Shown: in pieces, positions 8,016 to 15,978 of the stretch
How positions within the stretch are numbered: the stretch's first letter is position 1
How the letters are laid out: each line of letters opens with the position of its first letter
NCBI RefSeq assembly: GCF_014695585.1
Contig: NZ_JACJON010000082.1
Coordinates: forward strand, 1-32,687
Reading direction: 5' to 3'
DNA: 32,687 nucleotides
Source: Microcoleus sp. FACHB-831
Lineage (GTDB): Bacteria > Cyanobacteriota > Cyanobacteriia > Cyanobacteriales > FACHB-T130
The notes under the pieces: model-generated
Seen by the model: the letters and a program-made list of their open reading frames with translations, nothing else
Database searches by the model: none
What the model was told of the DNA's origin: nothing
Made by a program: the position numbers and the translations under genes

Positions 8016-8066
8016 CCATCTTAATGCAGATGGGAGAAAGATATATCCAGAAGTACTAAAACTTCT
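8016..8066. terminator. Possible terminator hairpins between convergent mutL and exonuclease genes
   Basis: Two small perfect stems lie between the convergent stops. CCATCT/AGATGG (8016-8021 with 8028-8033) has a 6-nt loop. AGAAGT/ACTTCT (8049-8054 with 8061-8066) also has a 6-nt loop and overlaps the exonuclease stop codon. Neither has a long T-run, so efficient intrinsic termination is uncertain. Confidence 0.3.
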
Positions 8067-8619
8067 AGGTTCTGCTTTGTAACAGTAATTTTGACAAAAT
8101 TGCCGCTACATTCCAAGCATCATCTGCGCCGCGATGGTGAGTTCCTTCTAGGGGAAGATCGAGTAATTCCATTGCCGTGTCCATACCAACTTCTTCGGGA
8201 AAGGCATGAACAACGGCAAAGAGATTTTTAACATTGATATGAGTAAAACCGAAGGGGTATGTGAGCTTTTTCGCCCCGCACTGTTTTTCAAATTGCCGCC
8301 TGTCGTAGTCACCATAACTCGCCCAAATTCGATCTTTAGAGGAATATTTATTCCTGAGAATAGAACAAGCATTGGGGAAGTCAACTCCTTTATCCACTTG
8401 TTCCTGGGTTAAGGTAGTTAGCTTGGTGCAGAAGTCGCTTACTTTTGAACGTTCTGGTTTCACTAAAATACTTCTTTTCTCCAGTCGTTCGCCGGAAGCA
8501 ACTTCCAATATACAGATACCAACTTCTATGATTTCGCTTTCTTGCCCTGCGGGTGGTGGGCCTTGCCAGCAAGTTGATTCAACGTCAATAACAATGATTT
8601 GGTCTAGCTTTTTACCCAC
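8065..8619 (-). CDS. DEDDh 3'-5' exonuclease, ERI-1/KapD-like
   Basis: This 184-residue protein is a stand-alone DnaQ-fold exonuclease. The DEDDh residues are visible: D12 and E14 in IDVEST (Exo I), an aspartate in SYGDYDRRQF (104-106, Exo II), and H162 with D166/D167 in HHRGADDAWN (Exo III). The CW after the Exo I motif, the ESEIIEVG segment and the overall length resemble the ERI-1/KapD subgroup, whose eukaryotic members trim RNA, rather than the proofreading subunit of DNA polymerase III. The start is GTG 8619, preceded by TTGGAGCG at good spacing. No neighbour hints at the substrate. Confidence 0.88.
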   Translation of the reverse strand: MGKKLDQIIVIDVESTCWQGPPPAGQESEIIEVGICILEVASGERLEKRSILVKPERSKVSDFCTKLTTLTQEQVDKGVDFPNACSILRNKYSSKDRIWASYGDYDRRQFEKQCGAKKLTYPFGFTHINVKNLFAVVHAFPEEVGMDTAMELLDLPLEGTHHRGADDAWNVAAILSKLLLQSRT

Positions 8620-8723
8620 TTTGAACGCTCCAAATTAGGATATAGATGAGCAATAAGGTTCACGCCACTTTCCCTTTTGCCATTTGTGTATCAACTCTCT
8701 AAACACACCCTAACATATCGCCT

Positions 8724-9812
8724 TTAATTGCCTTCAAAAATTAATTGATAAACCTTATTGGCTTTAATAAATTCTTTCAGTTTTGAATCTGTAAGCTTAT
8801 CCCAAATTTTTCCTATCTCTAGTTTTTGTAAATCATCCTCCCATTTTGTTCCAACTATTTCATTTTTTATCTTACCTGAAACAATTACCGAGTTTTTAGC
8901 TTTATCAGGAACAACTACAGCCTTAAAGTTTCTATGTCGTGCGGTCATATTAATATCAGTTCCATAAATGCAGGAACGAAAAATATTCAAATCCCCTTTA
9001 TGTATGCCGACTGCTATTCCACAGTTAATTTGATGCGATTGGATAAATGCAGTCCATTTATTGCATAATTTTTCTACTGCCGCCAATGCTAGGTAGCTTT
9101 CAGGAAATGTTAAAAAATAAGCATCGCCAATGATTAAACGAATTGTTCCGCCGTAAGATTCGCAAACTTCTCTTTGTATTTGATCTAGATGGTTTAGCAA
9201 TAGTTCAATTTCTTCTATGGATTTTCCTTCTTGATAAACGGTGAAATTCCTGATATCGGTAAATACTATTGCTTGATTTTTAATAATGCGTGTTTTATGT
9301 TTTTGGTCAATTTTATATAATTTCTCTGGTTCGCTCATCCCTTTCAGGGAAAATTCATTCACAAAAGCTGTTCGCACTTCAGCTTTGTTGAGAGCTAACC
9401 AGGCTGCTTGGGATAAATAAATTTCATCAGGTGGTGTAACTGACTCTATACGCGCTGTCAAATTAACCGTATCGCCAAAGATGTCTCTATCCTGATGTAA
9501 CACATCTCCTAATGCGATCGCTATCCTAATTGCTAACCTTTCATCATCGCCTTTACCTGGTTGCATCGCTCGCAATTCTTGCTGCATTTCTACTGCTGCG
9601 AGAGTTGCTGTTGTCACGCTGGGAAAGATAATCCAAAATGAATCGCCTTCGCCTTTTACAATACTTCCTTCATTTTTGCCTGCCATATCTGAAATGAATA
9701 TTTTATGTTGATTTAACAAGCTGCTTAAATCAAATTCCGATAAGTTTTTGACTCTTGTGGTAAATCCACAAATATCGGTTTTCATTATTACAGTAGAACG
9801 TAAGTTAGCCAT
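8724..9812 (-). CDS. Soluble protein with two fused class III nucleotide cyclase domains
   Basis: The protein has two CHD domains, about residues 10-170 and 182-320 (numbered from the GTG at 9815; ATG 9812 is the likelier start), with no membrane segment or other sensor. Domain 1 has both metal aspartates (D14 in TDICGFT, D58 in GEGDSF), the base-recognition pair K54 and D111, and the transition-state pair N118 and R122 in GDTVNLTAR. Domain 2 has metal aspartates D187 (FTDIRNFT) and D231 (IIGDAY) plus N289 and R293, but the base-recognition positions are L227 and C282. Sites form at a domain interface, so only the site with domain 2 metals and domain 1 base-recognition residues would be complete. 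That layout resembles mammalian C1/C2 cyclases in reverse order. Product cAMP is inferred from the K/D pair. The input signal is unknown. Confidence 0.85.
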   Translation of the reverse strand: MANLRSTVIMKTDICGFTTRVKNLSEFDLSSLLNQHKIFISDMAGKNEGSIVKGEGDSFWIIFPSVTTATLAAVEMQQELRAMQPGKGDDERLAIRIAIALGDVLHQDRDIFGDTVNLTARIESVTPPDEIYLSQAAWLALNKAEVRTAFVNEFSLKGMSEPEKLYKIDQKHKTRIIKNQAIVFTDIRNFTVYQEGKSIEEIELLLNHLDQIQREVCESYGGTIRLIIGDAYFLTFPESYLALAAVEKLCNKWTAFIQSHQINCGIAVGIHKGDLNIFRSCIYGTDINMTARHRNFKAVVVPDKAKNSVIVSGKIKNEIVGTKWEDDLQKLEIGKIWDKLTDSKLKEFIKANKVYQLIFEGN

Positions 9813-9911
9813 CACTTCATCCTGGCTGTTAAATCAGTTGGTCAAAATATCTAAGATAGGCCCAGTCTTGAGAAACCCGTTATCGCCGGATTTAACGAGT
9901 TCCTCAAAAGT

Positions 9912-11282
9912 CTAGATAGAACTAGCAACTTCGGTACGAAACTGATTGACAACTTTATCGAGTCCTACAGAATGAGATGCTTTGAATAGTAGGCGATCGC
10001 CCTCTTTGACTATCTCTTTCAAGCGCTCTACTAAAGCTGCATGAGTTGCAAAACGCTCTGTTGGAATTCCCTCTGCACCAACCGCGATCGCTTCTGCTTC
10101 CCCATCGTCCACTAAAATTAGTAAATTGTCGAGATTCAACTTAGCCGCAGTCTCCCCGACTCGTCGATGAAATTCAGGCGATCGTTCTCCCAATTCTTTC
10201 ATCGTACCCAGCACCCCAATATGTCTTTTCCCTGGCGTTTGAGCTAATAGATGTAGCGCCGCTATCATTGATTCCAAGCCAGCATTGTAAGTCTCATCTA
10301 AAATAACTACATCGTTAGCTAACTCGTACCTTTTAGACCTACCTTCTGGAAGATTAACATTTATCCCTGCTGCAATTTGCGACCAATCAATTTCAAGCAC
10401 CTTAGCCACTGCCAAAGCTGCTAAGTAATTGAGCGCATTGTGTCGTCCAGCCAAGGGTAGCGAAAATTTGAATCCTTCAACAGCCAGAGTCTCGCTATCA
10501 ATTAATTCGCCGTGCAAGTCTCCACCCTCTAAGCCGTAGGTGATAGTTCTTCCTTGCCAAACAGTCGCGGCTGTTTGCATCAGTAGTTTATTATCGTTGT
10601 TGAGAATAGCAACCCCTGTAGGAGACATTTCTGCAAGTAGCTCGCACTTGGCTTGCGCGATCGCTTCCTCTGAACCTAAGCGACCAATATGCGCCGTCCC
10701 CACATTAGTAATAACCCCAATTGTAGGATGAGCGATATTTGTCAAGAGTGCAATTTCCCCCCTTGCCCGCATAGCCATTTCAATTACTGCGTAGTCATCC
10801 TCTGCGCCTAGTTCTAGCAAAGTTTTAGGTACGCCAATTTCATTGTTGTAGTTTGCTTGGGTTTTGAGGACGCGCCCTCTAGTTGACAAAACTGCCGCAA
10901 TTAATTCCTTGGTTGTTGTTTTGCCTACAGAGCCAGTTACGGCAATTACTGGTATGTTGAACTGGTCGCGACAGCATTGCGCGATCGTCTGGTAAGCCTG
11001 CAACGTATCATCTACTTGAAATTGCGGAATATTGTCTTCTATTGGGATACCCGTATGTCGATCCGTAATGACTGCGATCGCTCCTTTCTCTATCGCCATC
11101 TTTACAAAATTATGCCCGTCAAACTTTTCCCCTCGCAGTGCCACAAATACGTCACCAGCCGATAGACTGCGCGTGTCAGTTGCGATTTTGGTTGCTTTTT
11201 TTGCCAAAATATCATCCGTTAGATTAATGACATTGGCAGCAAGTACTTGTTTTAGCTGATGCAGGGGGAACTGATATGGCAT
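9912..11282 (-). CDS. murF: UDP-N-acetylmuramoyl-tripeptide--D-alanyl-D-alanine ligase MurF
   Basis: MurF adds D-Ala-D-Ala to UDP-MurNAc-tripeptide, the last cytoplasmic step in making the peptidoglycan precursor. The 456-residue protein has the Mur ligase architecture. The N-terminal UDP-binding domain contains DTRSLSAGDVFVALRGEKFDG (residues 36-56), in which the family-typical GEKFDGH is clear. The ATP loop GSVGKTTT is at 117-124, followed by NYNNEIGVP and the ATPase domain. The C-terminal domain has LDETYNAG and the RLLFKASHSVGLD terminus. It is a single gene, divergent from the unknown gene at 11649. Confidence 0.96.
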   Translation of the reverse strand: MPYQFPLHQLKQVLAANVINLTDDILAKKATKIATDTRSLSAGDVFVALRGEKFDGHNFVKMAIEKGAIAVITDRHTGIPIEDNIPQFQVDDTLQAYQTIAQCCRDQFNIPVIAVTGSVGKTTTKELIAAVLSTRGRVLKTQANYNNEIGVPKTLLELGAEDDYAVIEMAMRARGEIALLTNIAHPTIGVITNVGTAHIGRLGSEEAIAQAKCELLAEMSPTGVAILNNDNKLLMQTAATVWQGRTITYGLEGGDLHGELIDSETLAVEGFKFSLPLAGRHNALNYLAALAVAKVLEIDWSQIAAGINVNLPEGRSKRYELANDVVILDETYNAGLESMIAALHLLAQTPGKRHIGVLGTMKELGERSPEFHRRVGETAAKLNLDNLLILVDDGEAEAIAVGAEGIPTERFATHAALVERLKEIVKEGDRLLFKASHSVGLDKVVNQFRTEVASSI

Positions 11283-11648
11283 GGGGGCGTCATTAAACGG
11301 GGTAAATAGTAATTTTCGTTACAGTTACTAACTATTTTTGTTAGCTAGTTTACTCGTAAAGTGTGTATTTATACTGTATTTTGTTGAAAGTGTTAGTTCA
11401 TGGAAACTTTACAAATTTGCCGCGAATTTAGGGAGGACATTTAAGAATCGATGAAGATATGCTGTAAGAGAGGTAGAACATCTATTTTTAGCGGACTATC
11501 AAGTATACCCTTAAAATTAGGGTAAATTAACATGGTACGTCTACCTGGAAGCGTCTACTATAAGTCGATCAATTAGAATCTCTAAAAGATTCTGTAAAAC
11601 TGATAACGCCAAAGCCCCAACGTTATGCGCGTAGGAGGGCTAACTGAA
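11283..11648. other. Divergent intergenic region between murF and the unknown gene
   Basis: This 366-bp AT-rich region must contain promoters in both directions. A 14-codon frame starting at ATG near 11531 is too short to support. A near-repeat of CGTCTAC occurs twice near 11538-11556. The purine-rich TAGGAGGG near 11631-11638 is the likely ribosome binding site of the downstream gene. No other element was recognised. Confidence 0.4.
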
Positions 11649-12923
11649 GTGACTACAAACGATTGTTACCTTCGACAAACTAGCTTACAAGAGCAACAGC
11701 TATACGATCACCTGCTTTCGTGCGTGCAGGTGGAGATACCCAGCGCAATGATTTCGCGCTTTCGGCAGCTGTTTGTGGACGGAGTGGGTTACTCCGATCC
11801 ACAGATCTGGCTAGCTCTGGAAAAGATAGCACTATCAAAGCAGGCAGAACAGGAATTCCGGTTTATCCTCAACAGGTGCTGCCACATTCTGATCAACCGC
11901 TGGCAAATGCAACCGCATATGCAAGCGGCGATTCCGGAGTTGGTGGCTATCTTGGAGAATCCATCGCCGCCAGGAAGTGCGCGATCGCGTACTTGCCGAA
12001 GATTGCGGGAACTGATCTTGCTTTTCACTGAAACTGAGCAATACCTGACCCTGCGACGGCTAGCTCAAGTGATGAGCCAAGGGGTAGAGAGCAGTGCTAA
12101 TGACTCCAAACCTTTGGGCACGTTAATTAGCCGATATCCTTACTTGTACGAACATTGTTTGCTGAGTGAGGATAGCAGTTATGAGCATCAGCAAACCGTG
12201 CGGCAAATTCAATCGAGGATGCAGCAAAAGTTTGAATTCGATCTGTCTAAGTACGTTACTTATCAAGTAAGACGCGCTCAGGTGTCTCGTAGTAAATCCG
12301 CAGCGTCAGGGCGAATTATCCAGCCCGTAGCTAATCCAACGCTGTTGAGCGATCGCGAACTGGGTGGTGCCCTCAAACACTTTGTCGGCAAAGTAGAATC
12401 AAACCGCACCTACCGGGATTTAGCCCAAGGCTTCCTCTCCCATACCACACAGATACCTTCCTACAAAGTACTTAAGGAAGACCTCTACGAATACCTTACT
12501 TCTTCCATCGATCCAGCCTTTGGCAAACGTCAGTTTAACGATCGCCTCTATACCCAGCTTAAGAACACTATCCCCCACAGCGATTCCCAAAAACCCAGCG
12601 AATTTCTGCTCGTCCGCACCTGTAGTCAGTTGTTGAATTTCTTGGTTGTCGAAAGTTTGCAGCGACCCAATCACTTCGTCTTTGTCGATCTGATTACCAA
12701 CCTGGGCGCCACCTTCACGACTGGTTTATTGCTCAAGATAGTGCTGCTCTGCCGCAAAGTAAAGCCCTACTTAGAAAAGCGATTTTCCATCTTGTACAAT
12801 CATTACGAGTCAAGTGCCAGAGAAGGGGTTCCCTGGTTAGTCAAGTCTCTGGAAAATTTGAATGTAGCTTTAAGCGTTCACTTTGGCTCCGCCGACGTTT
12901 CCTGCCTTAACCAAATCATGTAA
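11649..12923 (+). CDS. Unrecognised 424-residue protein
   Basis: I do not recognise the family. GTG 11649 is favoured as start because TAGGAGGG lies 11-12 bp upstream; an ATG at 11625 would add eight residues but has no such site. The protein has no signal peptide and no clear membrane segment. It is mostly helical by appearance, with many Leu, Arg and Gln residues. A basic, serine-rich linker (YQVRRAQVSRSKSAASGR) near residues 217-234 divides it into two halves. The second half contains FVGKVESNRTYRDLAQGFL and TLGAxFTTGLLL-like segments. It lies just upstream of the RRM protein gene, about 175 bp away but with its own stop and a separate promoter between. Codon use and HIP1 sites match the neighbours, so it looks like a resident gene. 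Confidence 0.85.
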   Translation: MTTNDCYLRQTSLQEQQLYDHLLSCVQVEIPSAMISRFRQLFVDGVGYSDPQIWLALEKIALSKQAEQEFRFILNRCCHILINRWQMQPHMQAAIPELVAILENPSPPGSARSRTCRRLRELILLFTETEQYLTLRRLAQVMSQGVESSANDSKPLGTLISRYPYLYEHCLLSEDSSYEHQQTVRQIQSRMQQKFEFDLSKYVTYQVRRAQVSRSKSAASGRIIQPVANPTLLSDRELGGALKHFVGKVESNRTYRDLAQGFLSHTTQIPSYKVLKEDLYEYLTSSIDPAFGKRQFNDRLYTQLKNTIPHSDSQKPSEFLLVRTCSQLLNFLVVESLQRPNHFVFVDLITNLGATFTTGLLLKIVLLCRKVKPYLEKRFSILYNHYESSAREGVPWLVKSLENLNVALSVHFGSADVSCLNQIM

Positions 12924-12950
12924 CATCCGGCGAAACCTTGACAAACGCGA

Positions 12951-13100
12951 GCTACAGGAATGAGCCATCGTGTTATAATGTCTCAGCAAGTCAGATTCGG
13001 TTGAAAGCTTTTTTCTGCGTTACAGAATTAATGCTTCTGTGTCGGCAGACATATCTGCGGAAACTGAGAATTTACATTATTTAATTGGGGAGATAGTTGC
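12951..13100 (+). promoter_or_regulatory. Promoter and structured 5' leader of the RRM protein gene
   Basis: An extended -10 box TGTTATAAT ends at 12979. A weak -35 (GCTACA, 12951-12956) lies 17 bp upstream of the hexamer. This predicts a start near 12986 and a leader of about 115 nt before GTG 13101. The leader can form two small perfect hairpins, ACAGAA/TTCTGT (13022-13027 with 13035-13040) and GCAGA/TCTGC (13045-13049 with 13054-13058). GGGGAGA near 13087 is the ribosome binding site. Long leaders are known for cold-induced RRM genes in cyanobacteria, so post-transcriptional control is plausible. Confidence 0.6.
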
Positions 13101-13427
13101 GTGTCGATCTATGTAGGGAACCTGTCCTACCAAGTTACGCAAGAGGACATCACAGCCGTTTTTGCAGAATACGGCACTGTTAAGCGCGTTCAATTACCAA
13201 CGGATCGGGAAACAGGTCGTCCGCGGGGATTTGGTTTCGTGGAAATGGAAACACCCGCTGAAGAAGATGCGGCCATTGAGGCTCTTGATGGAGCCGAGTG
13301 GATGGGACGGAACCTCAAAGTTAATAAGGCAAAGCCCCGTGAAGATGGTCCTGGTGGTGGTGGCCGCAGTGGCGGTGGGAACCGGGGTGGCGGCGGTGGT
13401 GGCGGGAGATTTTCTCGTCCCTATTAA
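13101..13427 (+). CDS. Glycine-rich RNA-binding protein with one RRM (cyanobacterial Rbp type)
   Basis: This 108-residue protein is one RNA recognition motif followed by a glycine-rich tail. RNP2 is IYVGNL (residues 3-8) and RNP1 is RGFGFVEM (43-50). These carry the aromatic residues that stack on RNA bases. The tail after residue 80 is mostly Gly with Arg and Ser. The gene starts with GTG ([12 protein letters not shown]). In cyanobacteria such proteins are often cold-induced, and the gene is commonly linked to rpsU as here. Expected roles are RNA chaperoning, mRNA stability or localisation in the cytoplasm. Which paralogue (rbpA, rbp1 and so on) it matches cannot be told from one sequence. 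Confidence 0.95.
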   Translation: MSIYVGNLSYQVTQEDITAVFAEYGTVKRVQLPTDRETGRPRGFGFVEMETPAEEDAAIEALDGAEWMGRNLKVNKAKPREDGPGGGGRSGGGNRGGGGGGGRFSRPY

Positions 13428-13465
13428 TATGTAGGATTTGGTTGTGGATCTTTAAATAGTAAATT

Positions 13466-13524
13466 ATTGGAAAAAGGCAAAAGTAAAAGGACAAAATTTT
13501 TTTATTTTAACCTTTTTTCCAATT
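13466..13524 (+). terminator. Candidate terminator after the RRM protein gene
   Basis: ATTGGAAAAAGG (13466-13477) pairs, with one bulge, with CCTTTTTTCCAAT (13511-13523) around an AT-rich loop containing a long T tract. The stem is long but GC-poor, so it may act as a terminator or attenuator before rpsU; efficiency is uncertain. Confidence 0.4.
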
Positions 13525-13937
13525 TGCGGTTTTGAACAGACGCTAATAGCAGCAGCCTTAAATGACTATAGGGTAGAAGATAGTGTTTTAGTTCAGCCTT
13601 TGTGTAACATCTAATAGGCCCAGAAGATAAGTACTTATATTTTCACAAACTATATCTTTACTCTAAGGGCTGCTAACTGTTAGCCTGTAGGATAGCCTGA
13701 AAGTAAAGTTCTGGGCCTACAGTTTTAAAGATAAGCGCGACCGTACATGAAAAATCGGTAGTTGCTATAAGGGATGTCTGGATATATAATCCTACTTCGC
13801 ATCGGTAAGAGGTGCGAGTATGGAAAGTGGCAATGGAAGTGGCTAGCCCGAAAGGAATAGCGTGCGGTGGCGATGAGTCCTCGGTGGTATTCAAAAGGTC
13901 TAGCAAGTGAATCAAACCTAGCAAACAAGGAGAAATA
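13525..13937 (+). promoter_or_regulatory. Hairpin-rich, gene-free region upstream of rpsU
   Basis: No gene is supported in these 413 bp. Perfect 11-bp arms TAGGCCCAGAA (13615-13625) and TTCTGGGCCTA (13709-13719) could close a domain of about 105 nt that itself contains GCTAAC/GTTAGC. Further on, TCGCATC and GGTGCGA near 13797-13817 pair with one G-U. Near 13843 GCTAGCCCGAAAGGAATAGC can fold into a short hairpin. AAGGAGA lies 5 bp before the rpsU ATG. It may be the rpsU leader or an embedded small RNA; neither is proven. Confidence 0.4.
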
Positions 13938-14120
13938 ATGACCCAAGTGGTTTTAGGCGAAAATGAAGGCATTGAATCAGCTCTACGTCGATTCAAGCGG
14001 CAAGTTTCAAGGGCAGGTATCTTGGCTGATGTAAAGAGTCATAGGCACTTTGAAACGCCGCTGGAGAAGCGGAAGCGGAAAGCGGTCGCCGCTCGACGCA
14101 AGAAACGGCGTTTTCGCTAA
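13938..14120 (+). CDS. rpsU: 30S ribosomal protein S21
   Basis: S21 is a small basic protein of the 30S subunit platform, near the anti-Shine-Dalgarno end of 16S rRNA, and helps initiation. The 60-residue sequence has the family features: [16 protein letters not shown] near the N-terminus, [12 protein letters not shown] in the middle, and a highly basic RRKKRRFR terminus. AAGGAGA is placed 5 bp before ATG 13938. It follows the RRM protein gene, a linkage known in cyanobacteria, although about 510 bp separate them here. Confidence 0.97.
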   Translation: MTQVVLGENEGIESALRRFKRQVSRAGILADVKSHRHFETPLEKRKRKAVAARRKKRRFR

Positions 14121-14139
14121 CAACAACTGAACCTTAAAG

Positions 14140-14176
14140 AATCAAGAGTGGAAAGTTTGTCTTTTCACTCTTGATT
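14140..14176. terminator. Shared terminator between convergent rpsU and pth
   Basis: AATCAAGAGTG (14140-14150) pairs perfectly with CACTCTTGATT (14166-14176), an 11-bp stem, followed on plus by TTTAT and preceded on the other side by an A-rich run that becomes a T-run on minus. The right arm overlaps the end of the pth coding sequence (stop at 14165-14167), so the stop codon sits at the base of the loop. Confidence 0.75.
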
Positions 14177-14794
14177 TTTATTAGCAACACTACGGCTGTT
14201 ATAAAGACTCATAGCCTTTTCAACCCCTTGTCGCATACTCAGTTCCACAGCATCAATCACAAGCCGCAGTACATCAGGCATCATCTGAGTTTCAGCGGGG
14301 GAGAACTTACCCAAAACGTGGGAAATAGCTTCGCGATCGCCATTAGAACGACCGATGCCAATTCGCAGGCGCGGAAAATTTTGAGTGCCTAAATGAGCGA
14401 TCGCTGACTTCATTCCGTTATGCCCACCAGCGGAACCAGAAAGCCGCATCCGAATCTTCCCAATCGGCAGATCCATATCATCGTAAATAACAAGAACCGA
14501 CTCTGGAGGCAGCTTAAACCAATCCGTCACCGCTCTCATCGATTCCCCAGAACGATTCATATAAGTCAGCGGCTTCAGCAAGCGGATTTTATCTCCCCCT
14601 CGTCCGCGTCCTTCGCCAAATAATGCCTGGAACTTGCGATTTTCACTTAAAGAAATCTGCCAGGAACTTGCCAACGCATCAACAGCGGCAAACCCAATAT
14701 TGTGCCGCGTTTGATCGTATTTAGGTTCTGGATTCCCTAAACCCACAATTAGTTGGGGAATTACTATTACTGGTGGAGTCGCTGCTTGTGTCAT
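14165..14794 (-). CDS. pth: Peptidyl-tRNA hydrolase
   Basis: Pth frees tRNA from peptidyl-tRNA that drops off the ribosome. Family blocks are all present: LIVGLGNPEPKYDQTRHNIGF with catalytic histidine H31 (equivalent to E. coli H20) and N21, KPLTYMNRSGESM, the IYDDMDLPIGKIRMR segment carrying the catalytic aspartate, and GSAGGHNGMKS. ATG 14794 (209 residues) is chosen because AAGG precedes it closely; a TTG at 14824 would add ten residues of no family similarity. The stop codon lies inside the terminator hairpin shared with rpsU. Confidence 0.96.
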   Translation of the reverse strand: MTQAATPPVIVIPQLIVGLGNPEPKYDQTRHNIGFAAVDALASSWQISLSENRKFQALFGEGRGRGGDKIRLLKPLTYMNRSGESMRAVTDWFKLPPESVLVIYDDMDLPIGKIRMRLSGSAGGHNGMKSAIAHLGTQNFPRLRIGIGRSNGDREAISHVLGKFSPAETQMMPDVLRLVIDAVELSMRQGVEKAMSLYNSRSVANKNQE

Positions 14795-14911
14795 TACCTT
14801 AAATTTCTCATCGCCCCGCGCCAAAAAATCATAATAAGAGAAAGCAGAGGATTTACTTAACTAGCGTGCCTACCCCTGCCCACCTTACAAACCTGATTAT
14901 GCCAGCGCTTA

Positions 14912-15478
14912 CTATTGCGCCTCCGCAATCATATCTTTTTCCTTATCGCGCTTGCGTTTTTTGGCGTACAAGTGAATAGTCGCCGCCATGACAATAACCA
15001 GTCCTGCAATTACCCAACCAGTGATGTCTGTAGGCAAATTATTTTTAAATACAGCCAGCAAAACGATGGTAACTAAAAGTAACGTCGGCGCTTCATTCAA
15101 AGCACGTAACTGTTGACTGCTCCAGCCGCATTCGTCTGCTGCCAACTTTTTAAGAAGATAGCCGCAATAAAAATGATAAGCCACCAAAATGCCAACTAAG
15201 AGCAGTTTAATATGCAACCACTTGTCGTGAAGAACATCAGGCTCAGTAGTTAGTAGCCCAATTGCCATCGCCACTGTCACTACCATCCCTGGGGTGGTAA
15301 TGATGTTGTAGAGGCGTTTTTCCATAATTTGATACTGATTCTTGAGAATCGTTTGGGCAGGTTCTGGCTGCTCTTTTGCCTCTACGTGATAGATAAATAG
15401 ACGTACCAGGTAAAATAACCCGGCAAACCAAACCACAACACCGATAATGTGAAAAGCTTTAAACCAGGAATAAGCCAT
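14912..15478 (-). CDS. hemJ: Protoporphyrinogen IX oxidase HemJ
   Basis: HemJ is the membrane protoporphyrinogen oxidase used by most cyanobacteria in heme and chlorophyll synthesis. The 188-residue protein has about four to five membrane helices. The first carries the conserved histidine H10 in WFKAFHIIGVVVWFAGLFY. The family segments MEKRLYNIITTPGM, KWLHIKLLLVGILVAYH (a second conserved histidine area) and LRALNEAPTLLL are clear. The tail KKRKRDKEKD is basic and probably cytoplasmic. It is on the same strand as the DUF2811 gene upstream (21-bp gap) and pth downstream. Confidence 0.93.
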   Translation of the reverse strand: MAYSWFKAFHIIGVVVWFAGLFYLVRLFIYHVEAKEQPEPAQTILKNQYQIMEKRLYNIITTPGMVVTVAMAIGLLTTEPDVLHDKWLHIKLLLVGILVAYHFYCGYLLKKLAADECGWSSQQLRALNEAPTLLLVTIVLLAVFKNNLPTDITGWVIAGLVIVMAATIHLYAKKRKRDKEKDMIAEAQ

Positions 15479-15499
15479 GAATTATGTCCTTTGCACAAG

Positions 15500-15721
15500 C
15501 TACTGATGAGAAAACAGTGTTTCAAGATATACACGGGCGCAGGCGCGATCGCTTTGTGATGCTAGGGGCGTCTGTCCATTACCATTCTGGAGCAAAAAGA
15601 GTGACAGCGCTGCTGCAAACACGCGGTCTTGATCCCAACTGGGATGACTTTCCAGGTAGGTTTTTAGGGATTCGTGCAGTTCTTCGGGGATTTCTGCCAG
15701 GATGCTGACGTTGTTAGTCAT
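15500..15721 (-). CDS. Small DUF2811 family protein
   Basis: This 73-residue protein matches my memory of DUF2811, a small family found mainly in cyanobacteria. Typical features are the N-terminal VSILAEIPEELHESLKTYL, which resembles a ribbon-helix-helix-like or coiled segment, SHPSWDQDRVFAAALSLFL, and a C-terminal RVYLETLF. Function is unknown. It is 21 bp upstream of hemJ on the same strand and may be cotranscribed with it. It has no membrane segment. Confidence 0.85.
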   Translation of the reverse strand: MTNNVSILAEIPEELHESLKTYLESHPSWDQDRVFAAALSLFLLQNGNGQTPLASQSDRACARVYLETLFSHQ

Positions 15722-15978
15722 AAGGTTTTTTCACGATAGAGTAATTAAAGCCATTTGCCAAAGGGCCATCTGTTGATCGTTGATCCTTACCCCTCAGTTG
15801 TCAATGCTGCGAAATGTTACAACTGCTTGCAAATCAAAAAAATATCAACGAAGGAATGCGCTTTTGAGGGTAATTTTCGTTACATTTGTTCATATAAACT
15901 CAGTCCTTACCAGGCTCAGCTTTAGTTGGCGCAACAATCCCCAGGTCTTCTGAAACACTCTATCCAAGCGTTCATCCC

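Noticed and set aside
13840-13900. Hammerhead-ribozyme-like words (CGAAA and GATGAGTCC) upstream of rpsU
   Set aside because: The CUGAUGAG core is not intact, and the order and spacing of the two words do not fit a hammerhead.
13673-13996. 107-codon minus-strand frame across the rpsU leader and start
   Set aside because: Antisense to the rpsU start and ribosome binding site; no recognisable domain. The underlying DNA is better explained as a leader.
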